DNA of 64,000 nt. Source: Terriglobia bacterium. Lineage in GTDB: Bacteria > Acidobacteriota > Terriglobia > Terriglobales > Acidobacteriaceae. Below the pieces are notes generated by a model. The model did no database searches, was not told the origin of the DNA, and saw only the letters and a program-made list of their open reading frames with translations. A program made the translations under genes and the position numbers. Where the stretch lies: NCBI GenBank assembly GCA_032252755.1, contig JAVUPY010000032.1, forward strand, positions 1 to 64,000, read 5' to 3'. Shown piece after piece: positions 1 through 8,195 of this stretch. Every line of letters starts with the position of its first letter. Position 1 is the first letter of the stretch.

Positions 1-924
1 GTGCGGCTGAATCGCGTTACGAAGGGTATCGATGCGACGGTGGTCGCAAAATTGGAGAGCCAGAATCCGCTCAGCTCGGTTAAGGATCGCATCGGTGTGA
101 GCATGATTGAAGATGCGGAGAAAGCGGGGAGAATCTCGCCGGGGAAGACCGTGCTGGTGGAACCGACGAGCGGCAACACGGGAATCGCGCTGGCGTTTGC
201 GGCAGCGGTGAAGGGATACAGACTGGTTATCGTGATGCCGGACACGATGAGCCAGGAACGGCGAATCCTTCTGCGCGCGTTTGGCGCGGAGGTGATCCTG
301 ACGCCGGGACCGAAAGGCATGAAGGCGGCGATTGCCAAGGCAGAAGAAATTGTGCGCGACACGCCGAACGCTTACATGTTGCAACAGTTCAACAATCCGG
401 CGAATCCGAAGATTCATTTCGAAACGACCGGTCCGGAGATTTGGAACGACACCGACGGGAAAATTGACATTCTCGTCGCCGGCGTGGGCACCGGCGGAAC
501 CCTGACCGGCGTTGGCGAGTACATCAAGCCGAAGAAGCCGGGCTTCAAGATTGTTGCCGTGGAGCCCACTGACAGCGCGGTACTGAGCGGCGGAAAACCT
601 TCGCCACACAAGATACAGGGACTCGGTGCGGGCTTCATACCGGCGATCCTGGAGACGAAGCTGATCGACGAAGTTGTGACGGTCACGAACGACGAGGCGA
701 TCGAAATGGCTCGGCGGTTGCCGCGCGAGGAAGGACTGCTCGTAGGAATATCATCGGGAGCGGCGGTACACGCCGCGTTAAAAGTCGCAAGCAGGCCGGA
801 GAATAAAGGGAAGCTGATCGTCGTCGTAATACCGAGCTTCGGCGAACGGTACCTGAGTACGGTTCTGTTCGAGAATTTGCGAAAAGAAGCAATGGAAATG
901 GAAACCGTGGCAGTGCCTGCTTAG
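1..924 (+). CDS. cysK: Cysteine synthase (O-acetylserine sulfhydrylase), 5' end cut by the window edge
   Basis: PLP-dependent beta-replacement enzyme making L-cysteine from O-acetylserine and sulfide in the cytoplasm. The visible 307 codons carry the PLP-lysine region (NPLSSVKDR, Lys near residue 28), the substrate loop EPTSGNTG, the glycine-rich phosphate loop GTGGTLTG and the C-terminal GISSGAA. The family normally begins about 15 residues earlier with an IGNTPLVRLNR-type sequence. The first codon here (GTG) is the valine of that motif rather than a start, so the gene begins outside the window. It could be a cystathionine beta-synthase-like paralogue, but there is no CBS extension and the length fits CysK. 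A strong hairpin terminator follows 30 nt after the stop, so it ends its transcription unit. Confidence 0.9.
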   Translation: MRLNRVTKGIDATVVAKLESQNPLSSVKDRIGVSMIEDAEKAGRISPGKTVLVEPTSGNTGIALAFAAAVKGYRLVIVMPDTMSQERRILLRAFGAEVILTPGPKGMKAAIAKAEEIVRDTPNAYMLQQFNNPANPKIHFETTGPEIWNDTDGKIDILVAGVGTGGTLTGVGEYIKPKKPGFKIVAVEPTDSAVLSGGKPSPHKIQGLGAGFIPAILETKLIDEVVTVTNDEAIEMARRLPREEGLLVGISSGAAVHAALKVASRPENKGKLIVVVIPSFGERYLSTVLFENLRKEAMEMETVAVPA

Positions 925-954
925 CGGCAGTTTCCACGGGACATCGGACCAACG

Positions 955-986
955 ATGCGGGAGCAACTTTGCTCCCGCATTTGCAT
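955..986 (+). terminator. Hairpin terminator after cysK
   Basis: A perfect 12-bp inverted repeat (955-966 with 969-980) with a two-base centre is followed by a T-rich stretch. It lies 30 nt beyond the cysK stop, as expected for an intrinsic terminator. Confidence 0.75.
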
Positions 987-1193
987 TTATGCGGTTTACA
1001 AACAATTTTCTCGCCCTGTTCTCTCACCCGCCCGCATAGTCCTCACTTAGTACTCTCAATACGAAAATCTGCGTCCAGCTCACTTTGTGCTTGAGGCGGA
1101 GTTGATGGGCGGTTTAAGTTGGCCGGTCGACGTTCGTGAGCTGAAGTTTCAGTCGCGAGCGCGGCGAAAATCAAATCCCCTGGAGTATCGCGA

Positions 1194-2189
1194 ATGTTTT
1201 TGTTGTTCCCCCGCACGATACGCACGATCACGCGCGCGACTGTCCTGACAATGCTTGCCTGCGGAACGGCCATGGCGGGATCTATCACTTACTATTCACC
1301 GAGCAGCGGGTCCACCGTTTCCTCGCCCATCCACGTTCACGCACAGGCAAGCTCGTCCACCTCTATTCAGTACACGAATCTCTACCTTGATGGAAAAAAG
1401 ATTGCTGGCGTTTCCGGCGGCAGCATCGACAAATATGTCAGCGCGGGAAGCGGTAGCCACCGAATCGTTGTGCAGGCCAAGGACAGTTCCGGCTCCCAGT
1501 TCTCGAAGGCAATCTATGTTACGGTCAGCAGTACCACAACAAGTTCAACCAGCACGAAGACGTATTCCAATATCGACCAGATGAGTTCCTGGTCGAGTTG
1601 TTCCGCATGCGCAGGCTCCGGCGGCAGCGGGCCCATCGCTTACTACAGTCAAACACTCTACATCTCTTCTCCGTCAATGGACGGCAACTCGAGCAAGTTC
1701 CATATCGGCGGAAGCACACCTTACGCGAATGCACTGTGGTGGAAGCAGCTGGGTGCCAATAGCAGCGCGCATAACTTCACCTACGATCTCTATTTCTACC
1801 TGAAGAACCCGTCGGCGGCGCAGGCGTTGGAATTCGACGTCAACCAGTCGGTTAACGGAAAGAAATACATCTTTGGCACGGAGTGTACCGCGGCCCGCGT
1901 CTGGATGGTCTATTCTGCAAGCCTGCGCTGGGTAAACACGGGAATCGGTTGCCCCAAGCCGACGGCCTACAAATGGCACCACCTCATCTGGGAGTTTCAG
2001 CGCACCAGCGGCGGCTACGTGCACTTTGTGGCCGTGACGCTGGACGGAGTGAAGCACTACGTCAACCGGTCGTACGCGCCGAAGAGCAGTTCGGCGAACG
2101 AGATCAATGTCGCGTTCCAGATGGACGGCAACAAGTACATGACCGACTACGATACGTGGCTGGATAAGGTAAAGCTCACGTACTGGTAA
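1194..2189 (+). CDS. Secreted Ig-like domain protein with a LamG-like C-terminal region
   Basis: 331 residues, exported. The N-terminus has basic residues, a hydrophobic stretch and a TAMA-G type cleavage site near residue 29. Residues about 30-112 form a bacterial Ig-like beta-sandwich (SSGSTVSSPIHVHAQ, then LYLDGKKIAG and HRIVVQAKDSSG), a pattern common in acidobacterial exported proteins. A Ser/Thr linker follows, then about 200 residues resembling a concanavalin/LamG-type lectin fold (WWKQLG, YDLYFYL, ALEFDVNQ, WHHLIWEF). The start is supported by GGAG 8 nt upstream of the ATG. No catalytic motif is visible. A role in extracellular carbohydrate binding is only an inference. Confidence 0.7.
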   Translation: MFLLFPRTIRTITRATVLTMLACGTAMAGSITYYSPSSGSTVSSPIHVHAQASSSTSIQYTNLYLDGKKIAGVSGGSIDKYVSAGSGSHRIVVQAKDSSGSQFSKAIYVTVSSTTTSSTSTKTYSNIDQMSSWSSCSACAGSGGSGPIAYYSQTLYISSPSMDGNSSKFHIGGSTPYANALWWKQLGANSSAHNFTYDLYFYLKNPSAAQALEFDVNQSVNGKKYIFGTECTAARVWMVYSASLRWVNTGIGCPKPTAYKWHHLIWEFQRTSGGYVHFVAVTLDGVKHYVNRSYAPKSSSANEINVAFQMDGNKYMTDYDTWLDKVKLTYW

Positions 2190-2331
2190 AAGCCGAGCCA
2201 TCGACCATCGTGCCATCGGATCATTGGCGAAGCATCTCTCAAGGACCCGATGGCGCGATTGTTTTCAATCTTCGCGGCCTCTCCGTTAATCCTTCCGCCT
2301 TTGTCGCTCGGTTCGTTATACTCGCTCTTTC

Positions 2332-3213
2332 ATGCTGAAAGACACTCTTATCCAGGGTCAGCAGGCTGCGGACGCGGCGCTGGAGCGTCTGCTGCCCGGC
2401 CCGAACGTTTATCCACCGAAGATTCACCAGGCCATGCGGCACAGCGTTTTTGCAGGCGGCAAGCGGCTGCGGCCCATTCTGTGCATGGAAGCGGCGCGCA
2501 TGGTCGCCGGAAAGCTTCCCGAGGGCGTCGAGGAACTGGGCGCGGCGATCGAGATGCTGCACACCTACTCGCTCATCCACGACGACCTCCCCGCGCTCGA
2601 CAACGACGATCTGCGTCGCGGACGGCCGACCTGCCACGTTGCTTTTGGCGAAGCCACGGCGATTCTCGCCGGCGACGCACTGCAGACGTACGCGTACGAA
2701 GTGCTGGCAAAGCTGAAGTGTCCGGCGGAAGCCAAGGTGCGCATCGTCGAGGAATTGGCGCATGGGACCGGAACGATCGAGGGGATGATCGGCGGGCAGG
2801 TGATGGATCTCGAGGCCGAGCACACTAAGCCCGACGCGAAGACGCTCGAGTACATCCATCGCTCGAAGACCGGGGCGCTGATCACTGCCTCGCTCGTGAC
2901 CGGCTGCTACTACGCGGGCGCAACCGCCGTTGAACTTCAGCGCGTGCGCGAATTCGGGCGCGCCTCGGGACTAGCTTTCCAGATCGCCGACGACATTCTC
3001 GACATGACGCAGACCAGTGAACAACTGGGCAAGACCGCCGGCAAAGATGCTAACGCCGAAAAGGTCACCTATCCCTCGCTCTACGGACTAGAAGCCTCGG
3101 AGAAGATGGCGATGAATCTGATCACGGTCGGCAGTAATGCGCTGGACAGCTTCGGGGCAAGAGCGGATACGTTGAAGGCGATTGCGAGATATTTAGTGGA
3201 GAGAAAGAAGTAA
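2332..3213 (+). CDS. ispA: Polyprenyl synthetase (farnesyl/geranylgeranyl diphosphate synthase)
   Basis: Condenses isopentenyl diphosphate with allylic diphosphates to give the C15/C20 precursor of quinones and undecaprenyl phosphate. 293 residues, the usual size. The first aspartate-rich motif DDLPALDNDD is at residues 84-93 and is followed by LRRGRPT. The second, DDILD, is at 220-224 after GLAFQIA. The GGKRLRP substrate motif is at 42-48. The insertion in the first motif (DDx4D) is typical of bacterial short-chain synthases, and product length cannot be fixed from sequence alone. No Shine-Dalgarno is visible. A TATACT box at 2317-2322 lies only 9 nt before the ATG, suggesting a leaderless or nearly leaderless message. 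Confidence 0.9.
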   Translation: MLKDTLIQGQQAADAALERLLPGPNVYPPKIHQAMRHSVFAGGKRLRPILCMEAARMVAGKLPEGVEELGAAIEMLHTYSLIHDDLPALDNDDLRRGRPTCHVAFGEATAILAGDALQTYAYEVLAKLKCPAEAKVRIVEELAHGTGTIEGMIGGQVMDLEAEHTKPDAKTLEYIHRSKTGALITASLVTGCYYAGATAVELQRVREFGRASGLAFQIADDILDMTQTSEQLGKTAGKDANAEKVTYPSLYGLEASEKMAMNLITVGSNALDSFGARADTLKAIARYLVERKK

Positions 3214-3245
3214 GAGTTCTCTGTGTCTCTGTGGTGGCCGCTTCT

Positions 3246-4001
3246 ATGGAAACTGTTGACATCCTCGCGATAGCCGCGCACCGCGATGACGTGGAGCAGA
3301 CGTGTGGCGGAACGCTGCTGAAGATGGCGGCGCTGGGGCATCGCACGGGCATTCTCGATCTCACGCAGGGAGAGATGGGCTCGCGCGGAACGGCCGATGA
3401 TCGCGCCCGTGAAGCGGAGGAAGCGGCACGCATCCTGAAGGTCTCGTGGCGCGGTGCGCTCGATATTCCGGACGGTCGCGTGGAGAACACGTGGGAGAAT
3501 CGGTTGAAGGTTGCGCGTGTCATTCGCGAGCGGCGGCCGCGGGTCGTAATACTTCCCTACTGGCAGGGACGGCATCCGGATCATTACACGTGTTCGACGC
3601 TGGGGTACGAGGCGTGTTTCCAGGCGGGATTATCGAAGCTCGGCAAGACACAGGGCTGGACGGAGCCTGACGATCTGGATGCCATTTCGCACCTGATTCC
3701 ACACCGGCCTTACAAGATCGTCTATGCATCGCTCTACTACGACATTCGGCCGACGTTCGTGGTCGATATCACAGAACACTTCGAGGCGCGGTTCCAGGCG
3801 CTGATGGCCTACAAGTCGCAGTACGAGAACCAGGAGGCGGGGTCGAAGAACTTCCCTCTCAAGGAAGAGATCCGGCTGCGGCTCGAGACCATGGCGAGTT
3901 TCTACGGCATGCTCGCAGGCGTGAAGTATGCCGAGCCGTTCATTCAGAAAGAAGTTGGGGTGGTGGACGATCTGTTGGCAATCCCGGTGAAAAGCATCTG
4001 A
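3246..4001 (+). CDS. bshB1: PIG-L family deacetylase, BshB1-like (bacillithiol biosynthesis)
   Basis: Zinc-dependent N-acetylglucosaminyl deacetylase. BshB1 members remove acetate from GlcNAc-malate in bacillithiol synthesis. 251 residues from the ATG at 3246; an in-frame GTG at 3231 is less likely. Probable metal ligands are His12 and Asp15 in AAHRDDVE and His113 in GRHPDH. The proline usual in the HPDD motif is arginine here. Further BshB1-like features are CGGTLLKM, DLTQGEMGSRG and LDIPDG near residue 75. The gene follows ispA by 32 nt and may be cotranscribed with it. bshA and bshC are not in the window, so the bacillithiol assignment rests on family resemblance only. Confidence 0.78.
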   Translation: METVDILAIAAHRDDVEQTCGGTLLKMAALGHRTGILDLTQGEMGSRGTADDRAREAEEAARILKVSWRGALDIPDGRVENTWENRLKVARVIRERRPRVVILPYWQGRHPDHYTCSTLGYEACFQAGLSKLGKTQGWTEPDDLDAISHLIPHRPYKIVYASLYYDIRPTFVVDITEHFEARFQALMAYKSQYENQEAGSKNFPLKEEIRLRLETMASFYGMLAGVKYAEPFIQKEVGVVDDLLAIPVKSI

Positions 4002-4070
4002 CGGAACCGAAGAACCGAAAATCGCGTAACCGAAGAACGTAAAAGCAACAGAATGAGGATCTGAAGGCGA

Positions 4071-4101
4071 TTGCAACCATGCGTCGCCGAACAGGTATGA
4101 T
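4071..4101 (+). promoter_or_regulatory. Candidate promoter of the TrmH-family gene
   Basis: TTGCAA (4071-4076) and TATGAT (4096-4101) are separated by 19 bp. The ATG at 4113 is 11 nt downstream of the -10 box, so the 5' leader would be only a few nucleotides long. Confidence 0.4.
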
Positions 4102-4112
4102 GTTCTCCGACC

Positions 4113-4916
4113 ATGCACGACACCGTTCGACTTCGCCTCGTTTCCAGCCGCCAGAACAGTTTCGTTAAGGACCTTCGCGGTGCGTTTCACCACGGCGAGT
4201 TGACTGCCCAGGGCGACTGCGCCGTCGAGGGAGTAAAAGCTGTTGAAGACGCCATCCGGAGCAGCGTCCGGATCAGTGCCCTGTTCGTCGCCGAATCCGC
4301 TCGCGAGCGGGCGAATAAGCTGTTGCCGCAAATCGGCAGCCACACGGAAACCCTCCTCCTCTCGGACGACGTTTTCCGCAGCGCTGTCACCTCGGAATCG
4401 CCCCAGGGAATCGCCGCGCTGGTTCGAGTGAAGCAGCACTCGCTGGACGATCTGCTGCGCGTAATTGAGCCGCTGATTGTCGTTGCCGCCGGAATTCAGG
4501 ATCCCGGGAATCTCGGAACAATCATCCGCTCCGCCGAAGCGTTCGGCGCTACCGGACTGGTGGCAGCCGAAGGGACTGTAAATCCTTATAACCCGAAGGT
4601 CGTGCGCGGCTCGGCAGGATCAATCTTCCGCTTCCCTGTTGCGAAGGTCGAAGGCGCCGCAACTGTTTCCGCTTTGCGCGAACGCGGCATCCGTATACTC
4701 GCCACGTCTTCGCACAAGAGCGTTCCTCTGCCCGAACTCGATCTGCGTGGTCCGCTGGCAATCCTCTTCGGGAACGAAGGGGCCGGGGTTCCTCGCGAAC
4801 TGCTGAAGGAAGCCGACCAGGTCATCGGTATACCGCACTCGGAGAAAGTGGAGTCGCTGAACGCGGGAATCGCGGCGTCGGTGGTGCTATATGAGTGTGC
4901 GAGGCAGAGGAAATAA
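4113..4916 (+). CDS. TrmH/SpoU-family RNA 2'-O-methyltransferase
   Basis: SAM-dependent ribose methyltransferase of the SPOUT fold acting on rRNA or tRNA. 267 residues. The N-terminal substrate-binding domain (residues about 5-105) is followed by the three SpoU motifs: motif 1 GIQDPGNLGTIIRSAEAFGA, motif 2 LFGNEGAGVPREL and motif 3 IPHSEKVESLNAGIAASVVL, where the knot binds SAM. The RNA position modified cannot be named, since 23S rRNA methyltransferases such as RlmB and tRNA enzymes share these motifs. There is no Shine-Dalgarno before the ATG, and a -10-like TATGAT lies 11 nt upstream, consistent with a near-leaderless message. Confidence 0.85.
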   Translation: MHDTVRLRLVSSRQNSFVKDLRGAFHHGELTAQGDCAVEGVKAVEDAIRSSVRISALFVAESARERANKLLPQIGSHTETLLLSDDVFRSAVTSESPQGIAALVRVKQHSLDDLLRVIEPLIVVAAGIQDPGNLGTIIRSAEAFGATGLVAAEGTVNPYNPKVVRGSAGSIFRFPVAKVEGAATVSALRERGIRILATSSHKSVPLPELDLRGPLAILFGNEGAGVPRELLKEADQVIGIPHSEKVESLNAGIAASVVLYECARQRK

Positions 4917-4997
4917 CCCTCGATATTCTTGCGTTTTAAGCCCACCTACCTTCGTGCCTTCGTGGTTTCTTTCTCCCGGTCGTGAAACAATACCGAC

Positions 4998-6365
4998 GTG
5001 AGTCTCTTCAATGCCATCCCGGATCCTGATGCTCCTGTTGATCGCTCACGACCGCTGGCGGATCGCATGCGTCCGCGCAATCTCGACGAGTTTGTTGGGC
5101 AGGAGCATATTCTCGCGCCGGGCAAACCGTTACGGGTGCAAATTGAGCGCGACGATACCGGTTCCATCATCTTCTGGGGGCCACCCGGCGTGGGCAAAAC
5201 CACGCTGGCACAGATCATTGCCAAGCGTACCCGGGCTGACTTCATCGAGTTCTCAGCTGTGCTCTCCGGCATTAAGGAAATTAAGCAGGTGATGGCCGAC
5301 GCCGAGCGGGCACGACAATATGGCACGCGCACGATCGTCTTCGTGGACGAAATTCACCGTTTCAATAAAGCGCAGCAGGACGCGTTCCTGCCGCACGTTG
5401 AGCGCGGAAACATCCGGCTGATCGGCGCGACGACAGAGAACCCGTCGTTCGAAATCATCTCCGCGCTGCTATCCCGCTGCCGCGTTTACACGCTTAATCA
5501 ACTGACGGAAGAGCAGATCGTGGAACTGCTCCGCCGCGCGCTCGCCGACAAAGATCGCGGACTGGGGTGGCTGGAGCTTCGCGCCGAGGACGATGCACTT
5601 GCACGGGTCGCCGCTTACGCCAGCGGCGACGCCCGCAGTGCGTACAACGTCCTCGAGATCGCCTCGACGCTGGCGACCGAAGCCAACGGCGGGGCGAACG
5701 GTGGGCTCATTACAAACGCCATAGTGCAGGATGCACTGCAGAAGCGCGTGCTCCGCTACGACAAAACCGGCGAGGAGCACTATAACCTGATCTCGGCGAT
5801 GCACAAGTCGGTCCGCAACAGCGATCCCGATGCGTCGCTGTACTGGCTGGGACGGATGATTGAGTCCGGCGAAGATCCGCTGTATCTTGCGCGACGCATT
5901 GTTCGCATGGCCGTGGAAGACGTTGGACTGGCGGACCCGCGAGCACTTGAAATCGCCGTCGCTGCGCGCGACGCCGTAGATTTCATCGGCATGCCAGAGG
6001 GTAATCTCGCGCTCGCAGAGGCGGTCGTTTATCTCGCCGTCGCGCCGAAATCGAATGCGCTATACACGGCGTACGGCGAGGTCCGGCGCGATGTCGAGCA
6101 GACCGCCGCCGATCCGGTGCCGCTGCATCTTCGTAATGCCCCGACAAGCCTGATGAAAGGAATGGGCTACGGCGCCGGCTATCAATACGCGCATAACCTC
6201 GAAGAGAAGGTCGCGGACATGCAGTGCCTGCCTGACAATCTCAAGGGCCGCATTTATTACCATCCTGGTGCCGAGGGAGTCGAGGCGCGTATCCGGCAGC
6301 GACTGCAGGAGATCAGAAAGTTGAAGGCGCAGAGGCGGAAGAGCGAGAAAACAAGTGACGAATGA
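4998..6365 (+). CDS. rarA: Replication-associated recombination protein A (MgsA/WRNIP1 family AAA+ ATPase)
   Basis: Clamp-loader-like AAA+ ATPase acting at stalled replication forks. 455 residues from a GTG start. The N-terminal family signature [18 protein letters not shown] precedes Walker [10 protein letters not shown] (residues 61-69). Walker [12 protein letters not shown] is at about 113-123 and sensor 1 [10 protein letters not shown] near 142. The C-terminal half has the RarA tetramerisation domain ([53 protein letters not shown]). It is transcribed alone and converges on the CoA-binding gene across a repeat-rich 70-bp interval. Confidence 0.93.
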   Translation: MSLFNAIPDPDAPVDRSRPLADRMRPRNLDEFVGQEHILAPGKPLRVQIERDDTGSIIFWGPPGVGKTTLAQIIAKRTRADFIEFSAVLSGIKEIKQVMADAERARQYGTRTIVFVDEIHRFNKAQQDAFLPHVERGNIRLIGATTENPSFEIISALLSRCRVYTLNQLTEEQIVELLRRALADKDRGLGWLELRAEDDALARVAAYASGDARSAYNVLEIASTLATEANGGANGGLITNAIVQDALQKRVLRYDKTGEEHYNLISAMHKSVRNSDPDASLYWLGRMIESGEDPLYLARRIVRMAVEDVGLADPRALEIAVAARDAVDFIGMPEGNLALAEAVVYLAVAPKSNALYTAYGEVRRDVEQTAADPVPLHLRNAPTSLMKGMGYGAGYQYAHNLEEKVADMQCLPDNLKGRIYYHPGAEGVEARIRQRLQEIRKLKAQRRKSEKTSDE

Positions 6366-6432
6366 CGAAATTTCGAAGACGAATGCTTTGGTTCACATTC
6401 GCCATTCTGACATTCGTCATTTCGACATTCTT
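6355..6432. repeat. Degenerate inverted/tandem ATTCGTC-type repeat between convergent genes
   Basis: The left half carries GACGAATGACGAAAT and GACGAATG. The right half carries CATTCGCC, ATTCGTCATTTCG and ACATTC, the imperfect reverse complement. It overlaps the last codons of rarA and ends just before the CoA-binding gene's stop, so it may fold as a bidirectional terminator. The arms are imperfect. Confidence 0.4.
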
Positions 6433-6433
6433 A

Positions 6434-6841
6434 CTATCGCAGCAGTCTACGGTGATATTTCAGGATGCACTTGTCCATGACAACGAAGATCCCGGCCTGC
6501 CGGGCTTTCTCGGCGGCGGCTTCGTTAACTACCGTTTCCTGTAGCCATAGGGCGGGCAGTTTTAAGGCGATCACCGTGTCCACCAGGTCGGGAACCGCAT
6601 CGGGACGGCGGAATACGTCGACGATATCTATCTTGATGTCGCTCGGAATGTCTCGCAGCGACCTGTATGACTTTTCCCCGAGCGACTGTTCGATGGTTGG
6701 GTTCACCGGGATGATCCTGTAGCCCTGCCGTTGCATGTATTCGGCAACGCCATAGCTAGGCCGCAGCGGACTGTTCGCCATTCCTACCACTGCGATGGTT
6801 TTCGCGTCTTGCAGTATCTGCCTGATCCGTTGGTCCGACAT
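6434..6841 (-). CDS. CoA-binding protein (CoA_binding_2 / YccU family)
   Basis: 135-residue single-domain Rossmann-fold protein. The nucleotide-binding loop is AVVGMANSPLRPSYGVAEYM (residues about 18-37), followed by GYRIIPVNPT, then IDIVDVFRRPD and LWLQETVVN, all typical of the small CoA-binding family related to the N-terminus of succinyl-CoA synthetase alpha. It has no catalytic residues of its own, and its cellular role is unknown even in well-studied bacteria. It probably binds CoA in the cytosol. It is monocistronic and convergent with rarA. Confidence 0.85.
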   Translation of the reverse strand: MSDQRIRQILQDAKTIAVVGMANSPLRPSYGVAEYMQRQGYRIIPVNPTIEQSLGEKSYRSLRDIPSDIKIDIVDVFRRPDAVPDLVDTVIALKLPALWLQETVVNEAAAEKARQAGIFVVMDKCILKYHRRLLR

Positions 6842-7049
6842 GAAGAGTGACTGGTTCCCCTCAGCGTGGACCTTCCCTTCCGAACGCGGAAGGCCGCCTA
6901 GAGTTAGAAGATAGAAACTACCAGAAAGTTTCGAGGAAAAGAATTATTCGCCGGAACTGGGGGCGGGTGTTTCCAAACGAAAAGCCCCGAAGAGCAGCGT
7001 ACCATCGACCTTGGAACCTTGCGCTTCGTGGGATTTTCGGCGAATCCAG

Positions 7050-7478
7050 CTACGCCGGGCAACACGCGAGTCGGCAACTCTCGACCAGGAGAGAGCTCAA
7101 CTCTTTCTCATTGGCGACGGCAAATTCAAAGCCATAGCGATACCCAGTCGACTGTCGCACGACGGCCGGCACGACCACTTCCTCGCTCTCGCCGCCCAGC
7201 GGACGATAAGCGAGTTGTACTTGCTCACCAGTCTGGAGTTCGCCCCAAACCAGGGCTGCGGCGCCTTCGCGGCTGAGGTTGCGGCAATATCCCTGGTAAC
7301 GTTCACCGTTCGCGCGTGTTGCGGTCAGCAGCATTTCCAGTTCGATCCGCGGGCTGCGCCGACGGTCGTCTCGTGAAACGTAACTCTCTAACGATTCCTT
7401 CGATCCTGCAACATCTGCCTGTACGGGGGAGAACAGGCGATTCCTGATCCTGGCCCCCATATTTCGCACATCCAACAC
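7050..7478 (-). CDS. PilZ domain protein (probable c-di-GMP receptor)
   Basis: 142 residues. The two c-di-GMP-binding motifs are present: the arginine motif RRRSPRIELE (residues about 39-48) and the downstream (D/N)xSxxG motif NLSREG (about 63-68). A beta-barrel pattern follows (GEQVQLAYRPLG, VVVPAVVRQSTGYRYGFEF). About 35 residues without recognised homology precede the domain. The GTG start at 7478 is chosen because a full AGGAGG lies 6 nt upstream. The gene is isolated, so the process it controls (motility, exopolysaccharide) cannot be read from context. Confidence 0.82.
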   Translation of the reverse strand: MLDVRNMGARIRNRLFSPVQADVAGSKESLESYVSRDDRRRSPRIELEMLLTATRANGERYQGYCRNLSREGAAALVWGELQTGEQVQLAYRPLGGESEEVVVPAVVRQSTGYRYGFEFAVANEKELSSLLVESCRLACCPA

Positions 7479-7645
7479 GGCAAGCCTCCTGGACTCGCTC
7501 TCATTTTGGGGCCCTCACAGCCACTATCGCCGTGACGGGTGCTGCTTCTGCAGCCTGGGCCTGATCGCATCCTAAGGTGAGTAGTACCGGACACCTAGGT
7601 CGAAAATTACAAACGCGTGTGAGAATCGTCACAAAACGAGCCGAG

Positions 7646-7661
7646 TTGGGAAGGTTCCCAA
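7646..7661. repeat. Near-palindrome TTGGGAA-GG-TTCCCAA
   Basis: Perfect 7-bp arms (7646-7652 and 7655-7661) separated by two bases. It could be a dimeric regulator site upstream of the thioredoxin operon or the PilZ gene. Confidence 0.4.
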
Positions 7662-7771
7662 GTTGGGTTTCGATGGCAACACGCAAACCGCGCCACCGCA
7701 CTTAGAAAGTAAGTTTCTTTGTAGCAGTAAACCATGTCGTTGGTCCGTACTTTCGGACGCCCCTGTTAATA

Positions 7772-7833
7772 CGAACGATGTAGTCGGCACAGCATCCTAA
7801 AGTTCAAGTATTCGACCCCACCGAACGATGTAG
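7772..7833. repeat. Pair of 12-base direct repeats CGAACGATGTAG spaced 50 bp
   Basis: Exact copies at 7772-7783 and 7822-7833, start to start 50 bp, close to five helical turns. They lie about 370 bp upstream of the thioredoxin-like gene and may be tandem regulator sites. Confidence 0.4.
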
Positions 7834-7842
7834 GCTGACCTG

Positions 7843-7876
7843 CGTCGAAAGGAACCTTCAATATCACCTTTCGACG
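7843..7876. repeat. 10-bp perfect inverted repeat with a 14-base loop
   Basis: CGTCGAAAGG at 7843-7852 pairs exactly with CCTTTCGACG at 7867-7876. No T-run follows on either strand, so it looks like a leader hairpin or operator rather than a terminator. Confidence 0.4.
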
Positions 7877-8195
7877 AATTGTTTACTCCAGAAATACCGC
7901 TAAACTCGCCTGAATCTCCCCCGTTGGCAGCAAGTAAGCCTCCCCCGGAAGAAAAAGGTTTAGCGTCGCGATCGTCTGCGACCTCTGGCCAACCCTCCCC
8001 CGCGGCAAACCTCGCAAGCGCAGTTGGAAACCGAGCGCTCCTTCGGATTCCGCACCACGCTCTGTTTCCCCAGACCCTCGCGCCGTACAGTTCATTGGTC
8101 TTGACGATTTCGGCTGAGCACTTTTCGGACGAACTCCCAGGTAGGCGAACGTCAGAACGAACTCTTTTAGAAACTGATCCTTCAGGAAACCGAAC

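Larger units (their letters stand above)
7479..8195. other. 717-bp gene-free region with repeats and hairpins
   Basis: No reading frame here has a ribosome-binding site, domain or convincing composition. The open frames on both strands are Pro/Ser/Arg-rich shadows. It holds a near-palindrome (7646-7661), a 12-base direct repeat and a 10-bp inverted repeat, listed separately. It divides the PilZ gene from the divergent thioredoxin operon and probably holds promoters and a long leader. Confidence 0.5.

Noticed and set aside
6362-6544. 60-codon frame after rarA with a hydrophobic start
   Set aside because: It arises from the ATTCGTC repeat region and then runs antisense into the CoA-binding gene. 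No domain.
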